DNA from: Todiramphus chloris collaris
Lineage: Eukaryota > Chordata > Aves > Coraciiformes > Alcedinidae
DNA length: 64,000 nucleotides
Assembly (NCBI GenBank): GCA_025345505.1
Contig: JANVCC010000021.1
Coordinates: 2,089,743-2,153,742, forward strand
Direction of reading: 5' to 3'
Part shown: in pieces, positions 45,971-57,928 of the stretch
Layout of the letters: each line of letters begins with the position of its first letter
Position numbering within the stretch: position 1 is the first letter of the stretch
Notes under the pieces: generated by a model
Told to the model about the DNA's origin: nothing
The model's input: the letters and a program-made list of their open reading frames with translations, nothing else
The model's database searches: none
Made by a program: the position numbers and the translations under genes

Positions 45971-48870
45971 TGACTGTGGCCATACCGCTACCTTGAATAA
46001 AATGAAAGATACACTGTTAAATGTGTGTTCCCCACCACACACAATCCACAAACTGTTTATTTTCTTCAGCCAGTGCACATGTCCTCTGTGTACCTCCCCA
46101 AGATGATGAAAGGAACCATTCTGGTCTTGCTCAGAGAATCTGGGTAGAATTGCCCTTCCTCTCCACCCTCAGATAACACATGCCTCCTGCATCAAAGGGT
46201 CTGAGTTTTCATCCCTTGCACCTCTCCATGTTTCCTTCTTTATGGGGAAGGAGGTGGAAAGTTCAATGCTCTTTCCTCTTCCCATGAGCAAAAAACCCTG
46301 ATGGAAAAGAGAGTCATTTTGGCCAAGTTGCAACATGCTACCAACAGAAAAACAACAGCAAAATCTGGAGGCTGTTGGGGAGCCCTTAACAACACACAGC
46401 TGCAGTAACAAATGCAAGCAGAGCTAAATTGGCATCGCCTGCTTCTGAAACAAGCCGTGACCAGCAGATGGGAACAGCACTTTATGATGATGGCCTTCTC
46501 CAAATGCTGACTGAACGATCTGGAAAATGAGACTGGAAAACAAGTGGGTGCTAAAAATGTGACATCCTACTGTGGGAAATCCAGTGGACTGCCAGGTGCC
46601 ACAGCTGCTACACTCTTCAACCCTATTCAGAGGAACCAGATCTGCCACAGGACAGGGTAGAAAATGATCATTTCCAAAGGTCTCCCACCCACCCCGTACT
46701 GGCAGTCGAGTAATTTGCAGTGTAATTGCTTCAAGTCACATCTCATTATAAATTGAAAAGGAGATTTGGGCTCTGTTAGCTACAATTTGCTAAGGCATCA
46801 AGCAGTGCAAGTCAATTAGTGTGCATCACACCTGTATTTGACTCTGAATTGGTTTCTGATTTATTTTTTTACCAGATTACCATCTTGGAAAATCAACAAG
46901 GAAATCCTGGGAAACGAACGCTGGTTTTAGGCATTACAAAACAGAGAGGAGACTAGAAATGCAGGGAGAAGAGTTTTTCTCTAAAACTTGGGGTTTTAAA
47001 GTCTCTATAAAACCAGTTATTGCAATAACCAATAATGGAGCAAAATATTTTTGACCTTGTTCAATCAAATAATATTATTCTAATTACCTAGACAAAGAAT
47101 CATTAGCTTGATAATGACAGGAATTTTTGTGCACCCCTAGAAACACACAGAGCTAACTAACACTGTAAGAGCAGCAAGCAAACACATTAAAATAATCATG
47201 TCTTAAATATAGTAGTTCTGGAATAAATAAGACAAAATTGCACACCACCACAAGAACAAAGTTAATATATGCCAAATAACTAACACAATTATTTCATCTT
47301 CATTCAATTCCATTAACGTTGCTTCCCTGAGTGGGAACAGTAATGGGCTGTTGATTCCTTCTAATTATCAGGAGTATTTTAGCTGAGCACAAACCAAACC
47401 ACAAACATTCCAAAAATGCTCCATTAATTCACACAGGACCCCCAGCTCTGTGGAAATGCAACACAGAATGGAAATAAAAAGCTTCATGGAAATAAAAAGC
47501 TTCATCAACCCGCTATATAAGAGCCACGTAGCTGAATCCACATCATCTTGGGAAGCACAGAAATCCATCCCTGTATTGGGCAATGCTCAGTGAAGTTCAG
47601 GAGAACTCACCTCCTCCTCTAAGAGATGAATGAATATGAAGTCAGCAGACCCATAGGAAGAAGTGTTGATTCATACATGGAGTAGTTACAAAACCCCATC
47701 AGATTGTTAAAAAATATATATAAGTATCTGGAGAGTTAGTGAGAAGTGACAAGACAAACCTTTGGAAAGGCAATGCTGGAATTGCTGATGGCACAAAATG
47801 CTTTTAACAGCTTACACACAGATGCACACAGGGAAAACTAGTGTGTGTAAATACAAAGAAAAAGCCTTCAGGCAAACTACTGACTACTGAGATGTTTTGG
47901 AAGTTAAAAGATAAACAAATTGTTCAGGTATTTGATATTACAAGGAAAAGAATAAGTGGGAGCATTACACATCTTTCAGATAAATCAGTTCCCAGTTTCA
48001 CAGACTGCTTTTAGCAATCTGGAAAAAATAATTTGCTTCACTCTTTAAAATGAAATGCAGTATCAGTTAAAATAGATGTGTATGTCAGGGGTGAAGTAAC
48101 ACTTTGGATATAATTTACAAAATTATATACATAAAACGCTATGAAATCATTCCTATAGTTTGAAAATAATACTAATATCTACACTTAAAAAAGAGAAATA
48201 CACATTCACGTTCAGAGATTGTATAGCGAGCTGATAAATCCCTGAGAGGATGACCACATAGTCTTGTTTAACATCTTCATTAGCTCTCTGACTTTTCCCT
48301 TCTGATAAAACACAGAAGGATATACAAATGAAAATACATTTAAGCAAAACCAGTCCATATTCAATGCCCATGGTGTCAGAAGAAGGGGCCAGGGCACTCT
48401 CTTTAGCATGTTCAACCTGCATACCACCTTGGAAGAATACTATGAGATTACTTGGCAAGTCCAGGAAGGATTGAAGAGCACAGATAACCACTGCTCTCAT
48501 TTACTCCTTTCATCCTGCATGGAATCAGTAACAGTCATCTGCATCTGCATCTCAAGTTGTCCAAGAGGAAGCAGTTTGGGATAACTGAGCCTTTCCAGTG
48601 AAGCAGCCCTACCCATGGAAGCCACGGTCTCCCACAAAGCTAAAGGACAAGCCTGGCATCTCTCCTCTCATACAATTCTGATCAGGTCACTCCTAAAATG
48701 CAGTGGCATCATAATACCCATATAACTGCAATTTGCAGACAATCTTTAAAAGATGAGTGAGAACACAAGAGGAAAGTTCAGAGGAGCCAAATGAAGTTGA
48801 TTGACAACGTGATGATTGAGCAAATCTATAATCCACTACTTCTGAAAGTAAATAATTAATGGGGATATTG

Positions 48871-49044
48871 AAGAGACCTTAAAGCTCATCCAGTTCCAAC
48901 CCCCCTGCCATGGGCAGGGACACCTCCCACTAGAGCAGGTTGCTCACAGCCCCAGCCAGCCTGGGCTTAAACACTGAGATGTCCACAGCTTCTCTGGGCA
49001 ACCCATTGCAGTGTCTCACCACCCTCCGGAGTAAAGAACTTCTT
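48871..49044 (-). mobile_element. CR1 LINE fragment without tail
   Basis: Begins at AAGAGACCTTAAAGCTCATC, so the terminal repeat and about 30 bp are missing or decayed, and ends near CTCCGGAGTAAAGAACTTCT. Close to the exon at 49,342. Confidence 0.87.
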
Positions 49045-49341
49045 ATTCTTCATTACTGCATCTTCACTGCTACTACAAACGTTAGGGAACTCAATGTAGC
49101 ATAGTCCAGAAAATGCTTTATTCAGTTCTTCCCTTTTCTGTGGAAACACATGCTGAGAATGAACAGTGTGAAGAATGGTTCCCAAAGGAGGTGAAAGAAC
49201 CTCCTTACACAGGACATGGGAAAGCACGTTGGTCTAACACCCAAAAATGCAGAATCCTGGTTTCTTGTGTGGGGATTAACTAAACACCCCTCAGATCTGT
49301 TTAATCCCTAATATTATAATTTTCCAGAGCTATTTCTTTAC

Positions 49342-49577
49342 CTACAAATTCTTCTTCATTGCTAGGTAGTGAATTTCTTCCTCTCTGTTTTACTTCCCTT
49401 CTGGAGACAAACAAAAGATCATCAGAGGCCACCATCCTCTCCCTGGTATGTCTTTTGTCTACTGTTCTCCTCTTCTTTTTCTTTTTCCCATCTTTCACAA
49501 TACTTTTCTTTGCTTCTTCTCCTTCTTCATCCTCCACAGATGAGTGAGGGTAGAGCTTTGTGGTCTCTCCGTCCAGC
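49342..49577 (-). CDS. VWA3B: VWA3B, penultimate coding exon (Lys/Glu-rich)
   Basis: Seen: acceptor ATTTTCTAG with AG at 49,579-49,578; the first base completes the Thr codon split from the preceding exon (FLT), then 78 codons, then one base before GTAAAG (GT at 49,341-49,340). The peptide begins LDGETTKLYPHSS, continues with an acidic run (SVEDEEGEEAKK), then a basic run (DGKKKKKRRTVDKR) and ends NEEEFV. The basic cluster resembles a nuclear-localisation-type sequence, but low-complexity basic tails are common, so no function is claimed. If the donor were ignored, the frame would continue to a stop at 49,301, giving an alternative terminus; an AATAAA at 49,117-49,122 would make that feasible. 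The match of 1-nt phase with the exon at 44,232 favours splicing. Confidence 0.82.
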
Positions 49578-52500
49578 CTAGAAAATGGGAGGAATTTCAC
49601 AACGCTATAAACACACATATCACACAGTATTTTAAATCCTTTTTAACACGACGTAGATTTCACCTTTTCCCACACCTCACAATACTGACAAGAGAAGGAC
49701 TTACCACACTCTTGACCATCTGACAGGTCTTACTACTCAGTTTCCCTTTTATTTATATAGTACAGGCCTAAGCAGGGCTCTGGCCACTAATTCTGTCTAC
49801 TTCCTATGATTCCAAAAAGGATCTGGGCAATAATTGCCTTTTATGATGTGGGGTCAGAGCACACAGTGGTTTACTTTGCATATGGAATATATTAGTTACA
49901 TTTGCAGAATGCTTGTTCTGCCACAGTTATTTCTTTGCACCGTGGTGGCAGGAAAATACTCCAAACAGAGGCTGATGTTTGGTACTAAAACAAGGAGAGC
50001 TATGTTGGGACCTGTAGGATTGGGCGAATCGTGACCCTTATTGTGACACCACACGAACACGAAAAGATAATCCCAAAGAACCCAGAGCTAAAGAGTCAGC
50101 CAAGCTGTTGTAATCCATCTATGTGCACTGTGGAGTCTCTGCCAACAGAGGAGCCTGAGCTATCACTTTTTTATTCCTTAACTGCTACAGGACTTAGCAC
50201 ACAAGGATTGTCTCTTTTTGAGCTTCTAATATCATACTGCATGCAAACTTTCTGTTTCCTTTCAACAGGGCACAGCAGTTACACAAAGAAACAAAGTAAA
50301 ACCATGGCCAGTACCAGCTTTTTATGATGCAGCCACTGAGTTCATGTAGCCAATGCCCAGAAGAGGACATTATATATGTCTGGATGATACTAGAGAGACA
50401 CATCAAGCAGCATGAAAGGAATGAGATCTCACTTTACAAGCATGTGGCTTTACAGAGAACACAAAACCTAGCTGAAAACATCAGAAGCAGAAGATGAATG
50501 TTCTGAATTAGGAAGTGCATTGTCAGGGACTGTCAACTCGAACCTTACAAAGCAATTTACTGTAGACAGTTGCAAATCCCAGAAGAAGGAAGCTTAAAAG
50601 ACTCTTAAAAGCTCTACAGCACCAGGCTTCGAGCATGAATTCCTGTAAAAGAGACTAAAAATTCAGCAGAGCCAAGTATGACAAGTAATGTGGAAAAAGA
50701 TGCAGTAGATCAGAAAATGGGAATGGGCAAAAGAAGTGCTGTGATTCTGGCAGCAAACTGTGGAATACTGTGGATCAGTAGTGATCACTGAGGTTTTTAC
50801 TGGCACACCAGTGCACTTCACCTGGGGGCTAAGTCTCTGTTGCCTATATGCTAGAAATTATTATTTATGTAGTTTATCCAATGCCAAGAGAGGACCCTGA
50901 GAATCCCAGTGGCTCAGATATGACTAGTTCAGGGCTGCAGGTGGGTATCTAAGTTAACAGAGTCTCAGTTGCAGATGCTCAGCTCATGTCACCATTCCTT
51001 ATCAGCTCTCTCTTCAATATACATCCATGGAGCCATCACACCTAAATCCTCTCAGAGCTGTCAAATGCTCACGTGTTACTGCTCTGAATCCCACGACATC
51101 CCTTTGTGCATCTGGGCCTTGGTGTCTTTTAAACCACTAGCAATAAGATGTGATAGCATTTAAAATCATATTGTCTGGAGGGACTTCTCGTGTTCCTTTA
51201 CTGTGGGTAAGGTGAGGATAATCTGCACAGCTCTCAAAACCAAAGATATTTTGCAGTAAAAACACTGTCATTTTAAATGGTTTGTTTCTCCAAATGCTGT
51301 GAGATAAAGTGATGTAAACTTCAGAAGTGAGATGAAATGAAGTAAAAACTTCAGACTTTGAAACAAATGTTTTAATGCATTGGTGGCCCCAGCCATTATG
51401 CTAGCAAAATTTATGCTGAAAATTGTTTTACTTTGGTTTAAAGGGGATAAAATGAAGGCCTTAACTTCAAGTCCATTATTTTTCTGCTGTGGCCAACGAT
51501 ATTGTTTGGAGAATTCTATTCAGATTTCATTCATTTAATTTCAGTCATCTGCTATGCAAAATGGCCAGGGCATTTACCACCAAATCAGTGTTTACCAGCT
51601 GGAAACCCTATATAAAAATTCACAATTAATATGACTCGAGTGTGCATTTTCACATACTATTTTACCCAGAGTTCTGCCAGATTTGATATCACTTCATCTA
51701 AAATGTAGATCTAATGAGCACATTTATTCCTCTTTTGTAAAAATGTAGTGCATTCATTTCAGTTATTTCCCCAGAGAATGCCTCTGCTTGCCAGTGAATA
51801 ACTCCATTTCCTCATCATCTCTCCATAACAATGGCAAGTCAGCTAGCTAATAAAGTCTGTTTGGAGAATGAGTATTAAATTTGATATGAAAGCACTCAGG
51901 AAACAAAGCACTCAGAATGGAAGCCACTCCCATTGCTTAATGCATTTGGTCACATCTTTTCTTAGTAAGGTGCCTCGTTTAGAATACAATCCAATAGAGT
52001 GGAAGGGAAAGACTTCCACTGGTTTTGCTGGAACACAGCTCAGTTATGTGCTTGTCTCTTTTCAACTGGTTGGTTGCATTCAGTAGGAAACCGTGGTCTT
52101 CAGGTTTACTTTTCAGTGCCAAGAGGCTACCATCATGTAGGTGACCTGGCCTGCAGAAAGGTATTTATCTATCTCCAGATTTGGAATTCTGCTCAGTAAA
52201 GTGGGGGTGGTAATTAGTTTATGTGCTGTGGCTGCAAACTGGCAGAAAAGCGAGTTTCAAACTTCCTTCCTTTGGGAAGGAGCAACAAAATGCACCAGTA
52301 CAGGTCAGGAGGTGACCTGCCAGAGGGAAGCTCTGTGGGTGGACAAGGACCTTGCAGTCCTGATAGAAAGCAAGTTCTCCATGGGACAACAATGTGCCCT
52401 TGTGGCCAGGAAGGCCAACGGTCTCACGGGGTGCATCAAGAAGAGTGTGGCCAGCAGGTCAAGGGAGGTTCTCCTCTCTCTCTACTCTGCCCTAGGGAGA

Positions 52501-54258
52501 CCTCACCTGGAGTCTTGCATCCAGTTCAAGAGATCTACTGGAGACAGTCCAACAGAGGGCTATGAGGGTGATGAAGGGACTGGAACACCTGCTTTGTGAG
52601 GAAAGGCTGAGAGATCTGAGGCTTTTTAGTCTGGAGAGGAGAAGACTGAGAGGGGATCTAATTAATGTCTATAAATACATGAGGGCTGGGTGTCAAGAAG
52701 GCAGGGACAACCTCTTCTCACTTGTGCCCTGTGACAGAACAAGGGGCAATGGATTCAATCTTGAGCACAGGAAGTTCCACCTCAACATGAGGAAGAACTT
52801 CTTTACTGTAAGGGTTGTAGAGCACTGGAACAGGCTGCCCAGAGAGGTTGTGGAGTCTCCTTCTCTGGAGACTTTCAAGACTTGTCTGGATGCATTTCTG
52901 AGTGATCTTCTCTAGTTTCGGTCCTGCTCTGGCAGAGCGGTCGGGCTTCAATGATCTCCAGAGGTGCCTTCCATCCCCTAACATTCTGTGATTCTGTGAA
53001 ACTGCTCTGGGATCACTACTAGAAAATGTGTGGGAAACAGGGCTTGAATTAGTGTTGCTTTTTTGTTCCACCATTCTCAGGGAACCCACAGATCAGCCTA
53101 CAGCTGATACCCTTGCCCATCATTTTTGGATGTAATCTTTACCACTGATCATCATATTAGAACATTCTGATAAAAATGAACATCTAAAATTGCCTTTAAA
53201 TGTGGGATTTGTCCTGTTCATGCAATCTTTTGGGAAGAAATCTCCCTTGAGGGAGATTATACAATTCTTTGGCAGCAGTGCCCGTACTGTGTTGACATAC
53301 ACAGAAGAAGAAACCCTTTAGTCTAGAATCCCTGTGGGATGTCAGGGCAGATGGAAGATTCAAAACAAAAGCGTTATGTTTTCTCACACAAAACATGAAA
53401 CTCTGCAGCTCCTTCTGAGAAGATGCTATGAATGATAAAGGTTTACAGGGGTTCAAAAAAGGAACTGCACAAATTCATGGAAGAAAAAAGAAAATTCCAT
53501 CAAGTCTGTTTAACACAGAGTTCTGCTTCAGAAAAGCCTGAAGTCACAAATTGATGGAGGTTGGGAAAGTATTCTGGAGAAATAGCCCCAGATGACTGTG
53601 CTGATCTTATTCTCCTTCCTCAGATCTGTTGTTGCTAACTGTCAGAGAATGGTTATCATGATACAATGCTATCTCAAATGGATTAAACCAGAATTTAATA
53701 GATGAAAACATAATGCAGCATCACTTGGAACCACTGCACATTCAGCGCACACTTCACGCCAGAAAAACGTTACCCCTGCTCTCCTAAGTTCTGCAGAACT
53801 TAGGTAGGGGTTCATATTCATCCTACATGCTCTCCCCATCATTCCTGACCTTTAAGCCCAGCAGAAGATGCAGTTATCTTAGAAACAACTTGTGATTTAA
53901 TGCCTAGCTTTATATCACAATAAAAATCTTAAAAGGAAAAAAAGGTCTACAACAAATTGAAATTCTATCTCGTTTCAGCAATCCTCTAACAGCTTCCTGG
54001 GGCTAAGCTTTAAACTGTCACATCCCACCATCCAAAATGAAAATAAGGCAAGAAATTGCCAGATAATAAAATGGTAGGACAGACAGTTAACGCTCAGAAG
54101 ATTGACACACTTGTGGGTCAAATCATTTGCTTGCATGTTCTAAGCAGCTGTAGTTAGAAAACTACATGTGGAAATCTGACAGGACAGTTGAACTCAAAGT
54201 GCAACATTTAGGATTCAGGTAAAACAACTTTTATCCTTTTAGGTTCAAGAATACTCAC
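49578..54258. other. VWA3B intron
   Basis: Unique sequence except for the CR1 at 52,274. No extra exon recognised. Confidence 0.5.
52274..52998 (+). mobile_element. CR1 LINE, about 720 bp
   Basis: From GGGAAGGAGCAACAAAATGC to ATTCTGTGATTCTGTG. It carries a 117-residue open fragment ([20 protein letters not shown] and onward), related to 4,079. In the intron, opposite to VWA3B. Confidence 0.93.
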
Positions 54259-54356
54259 GTCAGGAAATCCACCATCTGCGCCATTCGTATGTCACGGCAG
54301 GAAAAGTCATACTTCATTTGGCTGATTTTAATAAGCTCACTTCTTACACAGTGTTC
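54259..54356 (-). CDS. VWA3B: VWA3B exon, end of the DUF4537 module
   Basis: Seen: acceptor TTCTTGCAG (AG at 54,358-54,357) and donor AC|GTGAGT (GT at 54,258-54,257). Reads 32 codons plus 2 nt in the frame set by the previous exon: EHCVRSELIKISQMKYDFSC, then RDIRMAQMVDFL. Established: the DUF4537 (Tudor-like) family of VWA3B and C11orf16 ends with a conserved basic-hydrophobic segment of this kind (an SxLIKIS-type core). The consensus signals on both sides and continuous phase make this a firm exon. Confidence 0.87.
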
Positions 54357-54878
54357 CTGCAAGAACACAATCATCAGTCATCTAATTGAGATCGAAACCT
54401 CGGAAACCATAAAGATAGATGGGTATAAAAAGGTCAACTGTTTTAATGTAACTGTAAATCAGTTTCTAAACAATTAAAAGTCTTGACTACAAAGTGTATT
54501 TTCTTAATATGCACTGTGAAAAAAATGCAGTAAAATGATCAGAATGTCTTGCAAACAGACAGACAGACAGACATAATGAAATTAATTGAAGACTATACTG
54601 TGATAAAATTCCCTGTTTCTCACTTCAACTGCATGGGCCTTGTGAAGCCACCAAATGGATTATATAAGGAAGAACAGACTATGATTTAGGAATAAATTAT
54701 CCTCCAGAATTTCTTGGTTCATGAGCTCTTCATTGAGCCCTGAAATCTGATTTCTCTTGGTTAGCTGGAGACAGGGACTGGGACAGGGAGCTCATCAGCC
54801 TGGAAAATTCTACCTGCCTCATCCAAAACAGGAGGTAATACCATTGCCAAACTGGTATCAGCTTCTAGGTTTACTTAC
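54357..54878. other. VWA3B intron with a short (CAGA)n run
   Basis: About five CAGA units at about 54,555-54,573. Nothing else recognised. Confidence 0.6.
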
Positions 54879-55016
54879 TTTCCTGTTGCTGAACATCAGA
54901 ACCGTGTAGAGTTTGTCACCCTTTTCCATCACCTGTGGTGTTGCTATGACAATGGCAGGCACATAATGTTCATTTTCCATCCGTGTGCCGGTTCTGGCAA
55001 ACACGTAATCTCCAAC
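54879..55016 (-). CDS. VWA3B: VWA3B exon, DUF4537 core
   Basis: Seen: acceptor CTGATGCAG (AG at 55,018-55,017), donor AAA|GTAAGT (GT at 54,878-54,877), exactly 46 codons in phase 0. It begins VGDYVFARTGTRMENEHYVP and ends YTVLMFSNRK. Established: the pattern VGDYVxA...YVPAIVIA...YTVL is typical of the second half of DUF4537, a Tudor-like beta-barrel fold of unknown ligand. In VWA3B it sits near the C-terminus, after the von Willebrand A domain. VWA3B is poorly characterised. C11orf16 carries a similar module, but the neighbouring CNGA3 on the same strand favours VWA3B. Confidence 0.92.
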
Positions 55017-56609
55017 CTGCATCAGTTTGCAAAAACTGGGTGACTTTTGAGTTTTACAAGACATAAAAGGTAGATGCTAAGATATTTTTCCATGAATCAT
55101 CATTCTAACATGTTCCCATGTCTCACTATGGATCTTCAACAGAAAGGAAGAACTTGGTCCTTGCACGTCTAGCTCACTCACAATTTCCACTGCGTCAGGG
55201 AGAGAACAGAAAGTGCTACATGTACCAGAGATCAGCCAGCAAGTCCAACTGAATGAGGAAACTCTTAACAACTCTCATTCCCTTGGACTTGGCAAAAATT
55301 TACATGTTTTCAAAAAGATTTTAAACCAAACTTGGGGGTTTTAGAAAATTTCATACACAGCTGACTTCACAGAATCACAAAATGGTAGAGGTTGGAAGGG
55401 AGCTCTGGAGATCAGTGAGTCCAACCCCCCCTGCCAGAGCAGGAGCACCCAGGGCAGCCCACACAGGAACAGATCCAGGTGGGTTTTCAAAGTCTTCAGA
55501 GAAGGAGACTCCACAAACTCTCTGGGCAGCTTGTGCCAGGCTCCATCACCCTCACAGGAAAAAAGTTTTTCGGTTTATTTAGATGGAACTTCCTGTGCTC
55601 CAGTTTGTGTCTGTTGCCCCATGTTCTGTCACTGGGCACCACTAAAAAGAGCCTGGCCCCATCCTCATGACACCCAGCATGTCAACCAGCAGGTCAGCCC
55701 CTAACCTGTACTGGTGCACAAGGCTATTCCTCCCCAAGTGTAGAACTCTTCACTTGCCCTTGCTGAATTTCATGAGGTTCCCATCCACCCAACTGTTCAT
55801 CCTGCTCAGATCTCGCTGGATGGCAGCACACACTTCCGGTGTATCAGCCACTCCCCTGAGTTTTATATCATCAGCAAACTTGCTGAAGGTCCACTCTGCC
55901 TTCATCCAGGTCACTGAATATGTTAAACAGGACTGGACCCAGTACTGGCCCATGAGGAACACCACTAGCAACAGGCCTCCAACTGGACTCTGCACCGCTG
56001 CTCACAACCCTCTGAGCTCTGTTGTTCACAGTTCTCAACCCATCTCCCTGTCCATCCTTCTAACCCACACTCCCTGAGCTTACCCACGAGGATGTTATGG
56101 CAGACAGTGGCAAAAGCCTTACACAAAATCATTTTTAAATCACAATTTTCTATCAAATTTTTGCAGATCTCCTCTAGAGTTGAATGGTCCCAGAATACTG
56201 GGAACTACCAGATCAGGATTTGTCTTCATTTCAAACAGATAAAAAGATGTGTCTCTAGTCTTAAGTACAACAAAGCAGTTATAAAAATGCTTCTTGTATT
56301 CAGAACAGCTGTATACATCCTGTATCCTTTCTTCTATAGGTGGGCAAATATTCATGCTTTATAAAGAAAAGAATATAGATTTCTAGTCAACAAAGGAATG
56401 GAATTACAATGAGAGCAACCTCCAAACAAATGAAAAACAGCATGCTGAAAACAATATGATATTACTATCACTAAAAAACTTTCTTTTCAATAAGCAGATG
56501 CATTTCAATGATTAAAAAAAAAAAATCCCCTTTATTCTATGTGCGACCAGAGGAACAAAATTTAAAATGTATATTTTCTCTCATAAAAAAAATGCAGATT
56601 TTCTCTCAC
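55017..56609. other. VWA3B intron
   Basis: Contains the CR1 at 55,368; otherwise unique. Confidence 0.6.
55368..56126 (-). mobile_element. CR1 LINE with a large internal deletion
   Basis: Tail at 55,368 (CACAGAATCACAAAATGGTA). Near 55,675-55,690 the sequence jumps from the 3' region (CATCCTCATGACACCCAGC) to the more 5' block CAGCAGGTCAGCCCCTAACC, omitting several hundred bases found in other copies. The remainder reaches the reverse-transcriptase region (KAFATVCHNILVGKLRECGL, broken). Confidence 0.9.
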
Positions 56610-56734
56610 CTGCAGATTTGGACATGGCATAGCCCCTCCCACGGGTACAATGAACTTCACAGGTACGATACAGGTCTCCCCATTGCTGAAGTCAACAAGG
56701 GCACAGGTAGAACTGATATTCTTTATCACAGTTC
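56610..56734 (-). CDS. VWA3B: VWA3B exon, DUF4537 first half
   Basis: Seen: acceptor TGTTTTACAG (AG at 56,736-56,735) and donor CAG|GTGAGA (GT at 56,609-56,608); 2 nt plus 41 codons. The first 2 nt complete the Gly split from the previous exon, giving YYPGTVIKNISSTCALVDFS across the junction, then NGETCIVPVKFIVPVGGAMP and CPNLQ. Established: a PGTV...ALVDF.NG....V....I..GGAMPCP layout is characteristic of DUF4537, where the first Tudor-like strand set ends in the GGAMPCP motif. This exon and the next are the strongest evidence for gene identity. Confidence 0.92.
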
Positions 56735-57501
56735 CTGTAAAACAACATAATAAAATCTTCAAATGATTTTTCTTTTACCCCATGTGTAAAATATTCTGGT
56801 TTAAATCCTATAGGCTGTCACATATTACTGAGGTCAAGCGAGTCTATACTATGCATTTCTTCATTTTCATTTAGCTAGGGTGAGCTGTGCTCAGGAAATA
56901 GAGAAATGTGCACCTGTAAAAAAATACAGCCTGAATAACGCCATAAAAGTAAAACAAAGAATAATTTTCAAGCCCGGGTCTGAAATCTGTGAGCTGATCA
57001 GCTGGATGATAGTTGACATCATGAAATATATAACTTAAAAACCCAAACAAGTAAAGGTAACACAAAAATCAACACACCTACACACACACACACACAGAGT
57101 TATATTTTTTTAAGAAACAATTTCCCCTGGCTCAAAACCCACCAGAAAGGCGTGTAGTGGATTGTTTGCACACCTGCAAAAGCTGGGCCACACGCTCAGA
57201 CAGAATCACTCAAGGGAGACATCAAAGAGGGACAGGTTGATCCCGTTGAATATTCAGTTACTTCAAGGGATTTCCTTCCACACTCTTCTTATATAAATGC
57301 ATCATTGCTTTCTGACTTTGCAAAACGCGTGGCTGTTTATAAGTGTATACACGTGCACACAAATGATATATATTTGTTTTTCATGAATATGCACATGTGA
57401 TATTAAATCCAGCTAAGGCAGGAGTTAATTACGATGAAAACTAGTATTTCATCAGTATTAAGAAACTAAAAAATATTTAAAATGTGGACAAAAGTAGCTA
57501 C
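56735..57501. other. VWA3B intron with a short (CA)n run
   Basis: A (CA)n tract at about 57,076-57,098. Nothing else recognised. Confidence 0.6.
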
Positions 57502-57622
57502 CTGGATAATAAAATCCCGTGACGTCGGATCTTGCAATCACCTTTTGGCTTTTGTGAGTCACAAATACTTGGCCTTTTTGTCTTTTCTTCGACTTTGGTT
57601 TCACCGTTTTTTCTTCGAGTCT
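57502..57622 (-). CDS. VWA3B: VWA3B exon with tandem acceptor, start of DUF4537
   Basis: Seen: donor CCAG|GTAGCT (GT at 57,501-57,500), phase 1. The acceptor reads TTACAGAG, so two AGs lie 2 nt apart: splicing after ACAG starts the exon at 57,622 (phase 0, RLEEKTV), and after ACAGAG at 57,620 (needing 2 nt from the upstream exon). The peptide is lysine-rich (EEKTVKPKSKKRQKG), then VFVTHKSQKVIARSDVTGFY and YPG, which opens the DUF4537 module (VIAR.D..GFYYPG). The 2-nt choice matches the 32-nt microexon upstream: with it the ACAGAG site keeps frame, without it the ACAG site does. Confidence 0.9.
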
Positions 57623-57896
57623 CTGTAATTTGACACAAGTATTTTTTCCACAACAGCTAAGCCAGCCAGCCCCAATCTTTGGAATGAATTACAAATGTGG
57701 GCAAGGTAATGCTATGACCTCTGCAGATAACTCACAGGAAACTGAAATTATTTTAAACATTCAGAATAGTTACAAACAGAGGGAGTGATGGTAGAGGAAG
57801 AACTCCTGGATAAGATCATCTAAGTTTTCCCTGTAAAGTCCTCTTTACATGGTCACAACAATGCCTATATTTTCAACTGTTCAGGCAGAAATTTAC

Positions 57897-57928
57897 CTTG
57901 ATGAATTATGGCTCTGGCTGCCATTTTC
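57897..57928 (-). CDS. VWA3B: VWA3B candidate microexon, 32 nt
   Basis: Seen: a strong acceptor (CATTTTTTTACAG, AG at 57,930-57,929) and donor AAG|GTAAAT (GT at 57,896-57,895) enclose 32 nt reading ENGSQSHNSS plus 2 nt of the next codon (Arg). Entered in phase 0 from the exon at 61,847-61,897, it exits in phase 2, which fits only the distal ACAGAG acceptor of the next exon. The peptide is polar and without a domain, so it could be an optional linker. Transcript evidence is needed to prove use. Confidence 0.6.

Larger units (their letters stand above)
44233..49341. other. VWA3B last intron
   Basis: Mostly unique sequence with CR1 copies at 44,555, 45,591 and 48,871. No additional exon recognised. 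Confidence 0.55.

Noticed and set aside
48153-48500. 115-codon minus-strand frame in the last VWA3B intron
   Set aside because: No consensus splice sites at its limits and no recognisable domain.
54879-56734. C11orf16 as an alternative identity for the DUF4537 exons
   Set aside because: C11orf16 shares the module, but the CNGA3 start exon downstream on the same strand matches the VWA3B-CNGA3 order. A protein search would settle it.
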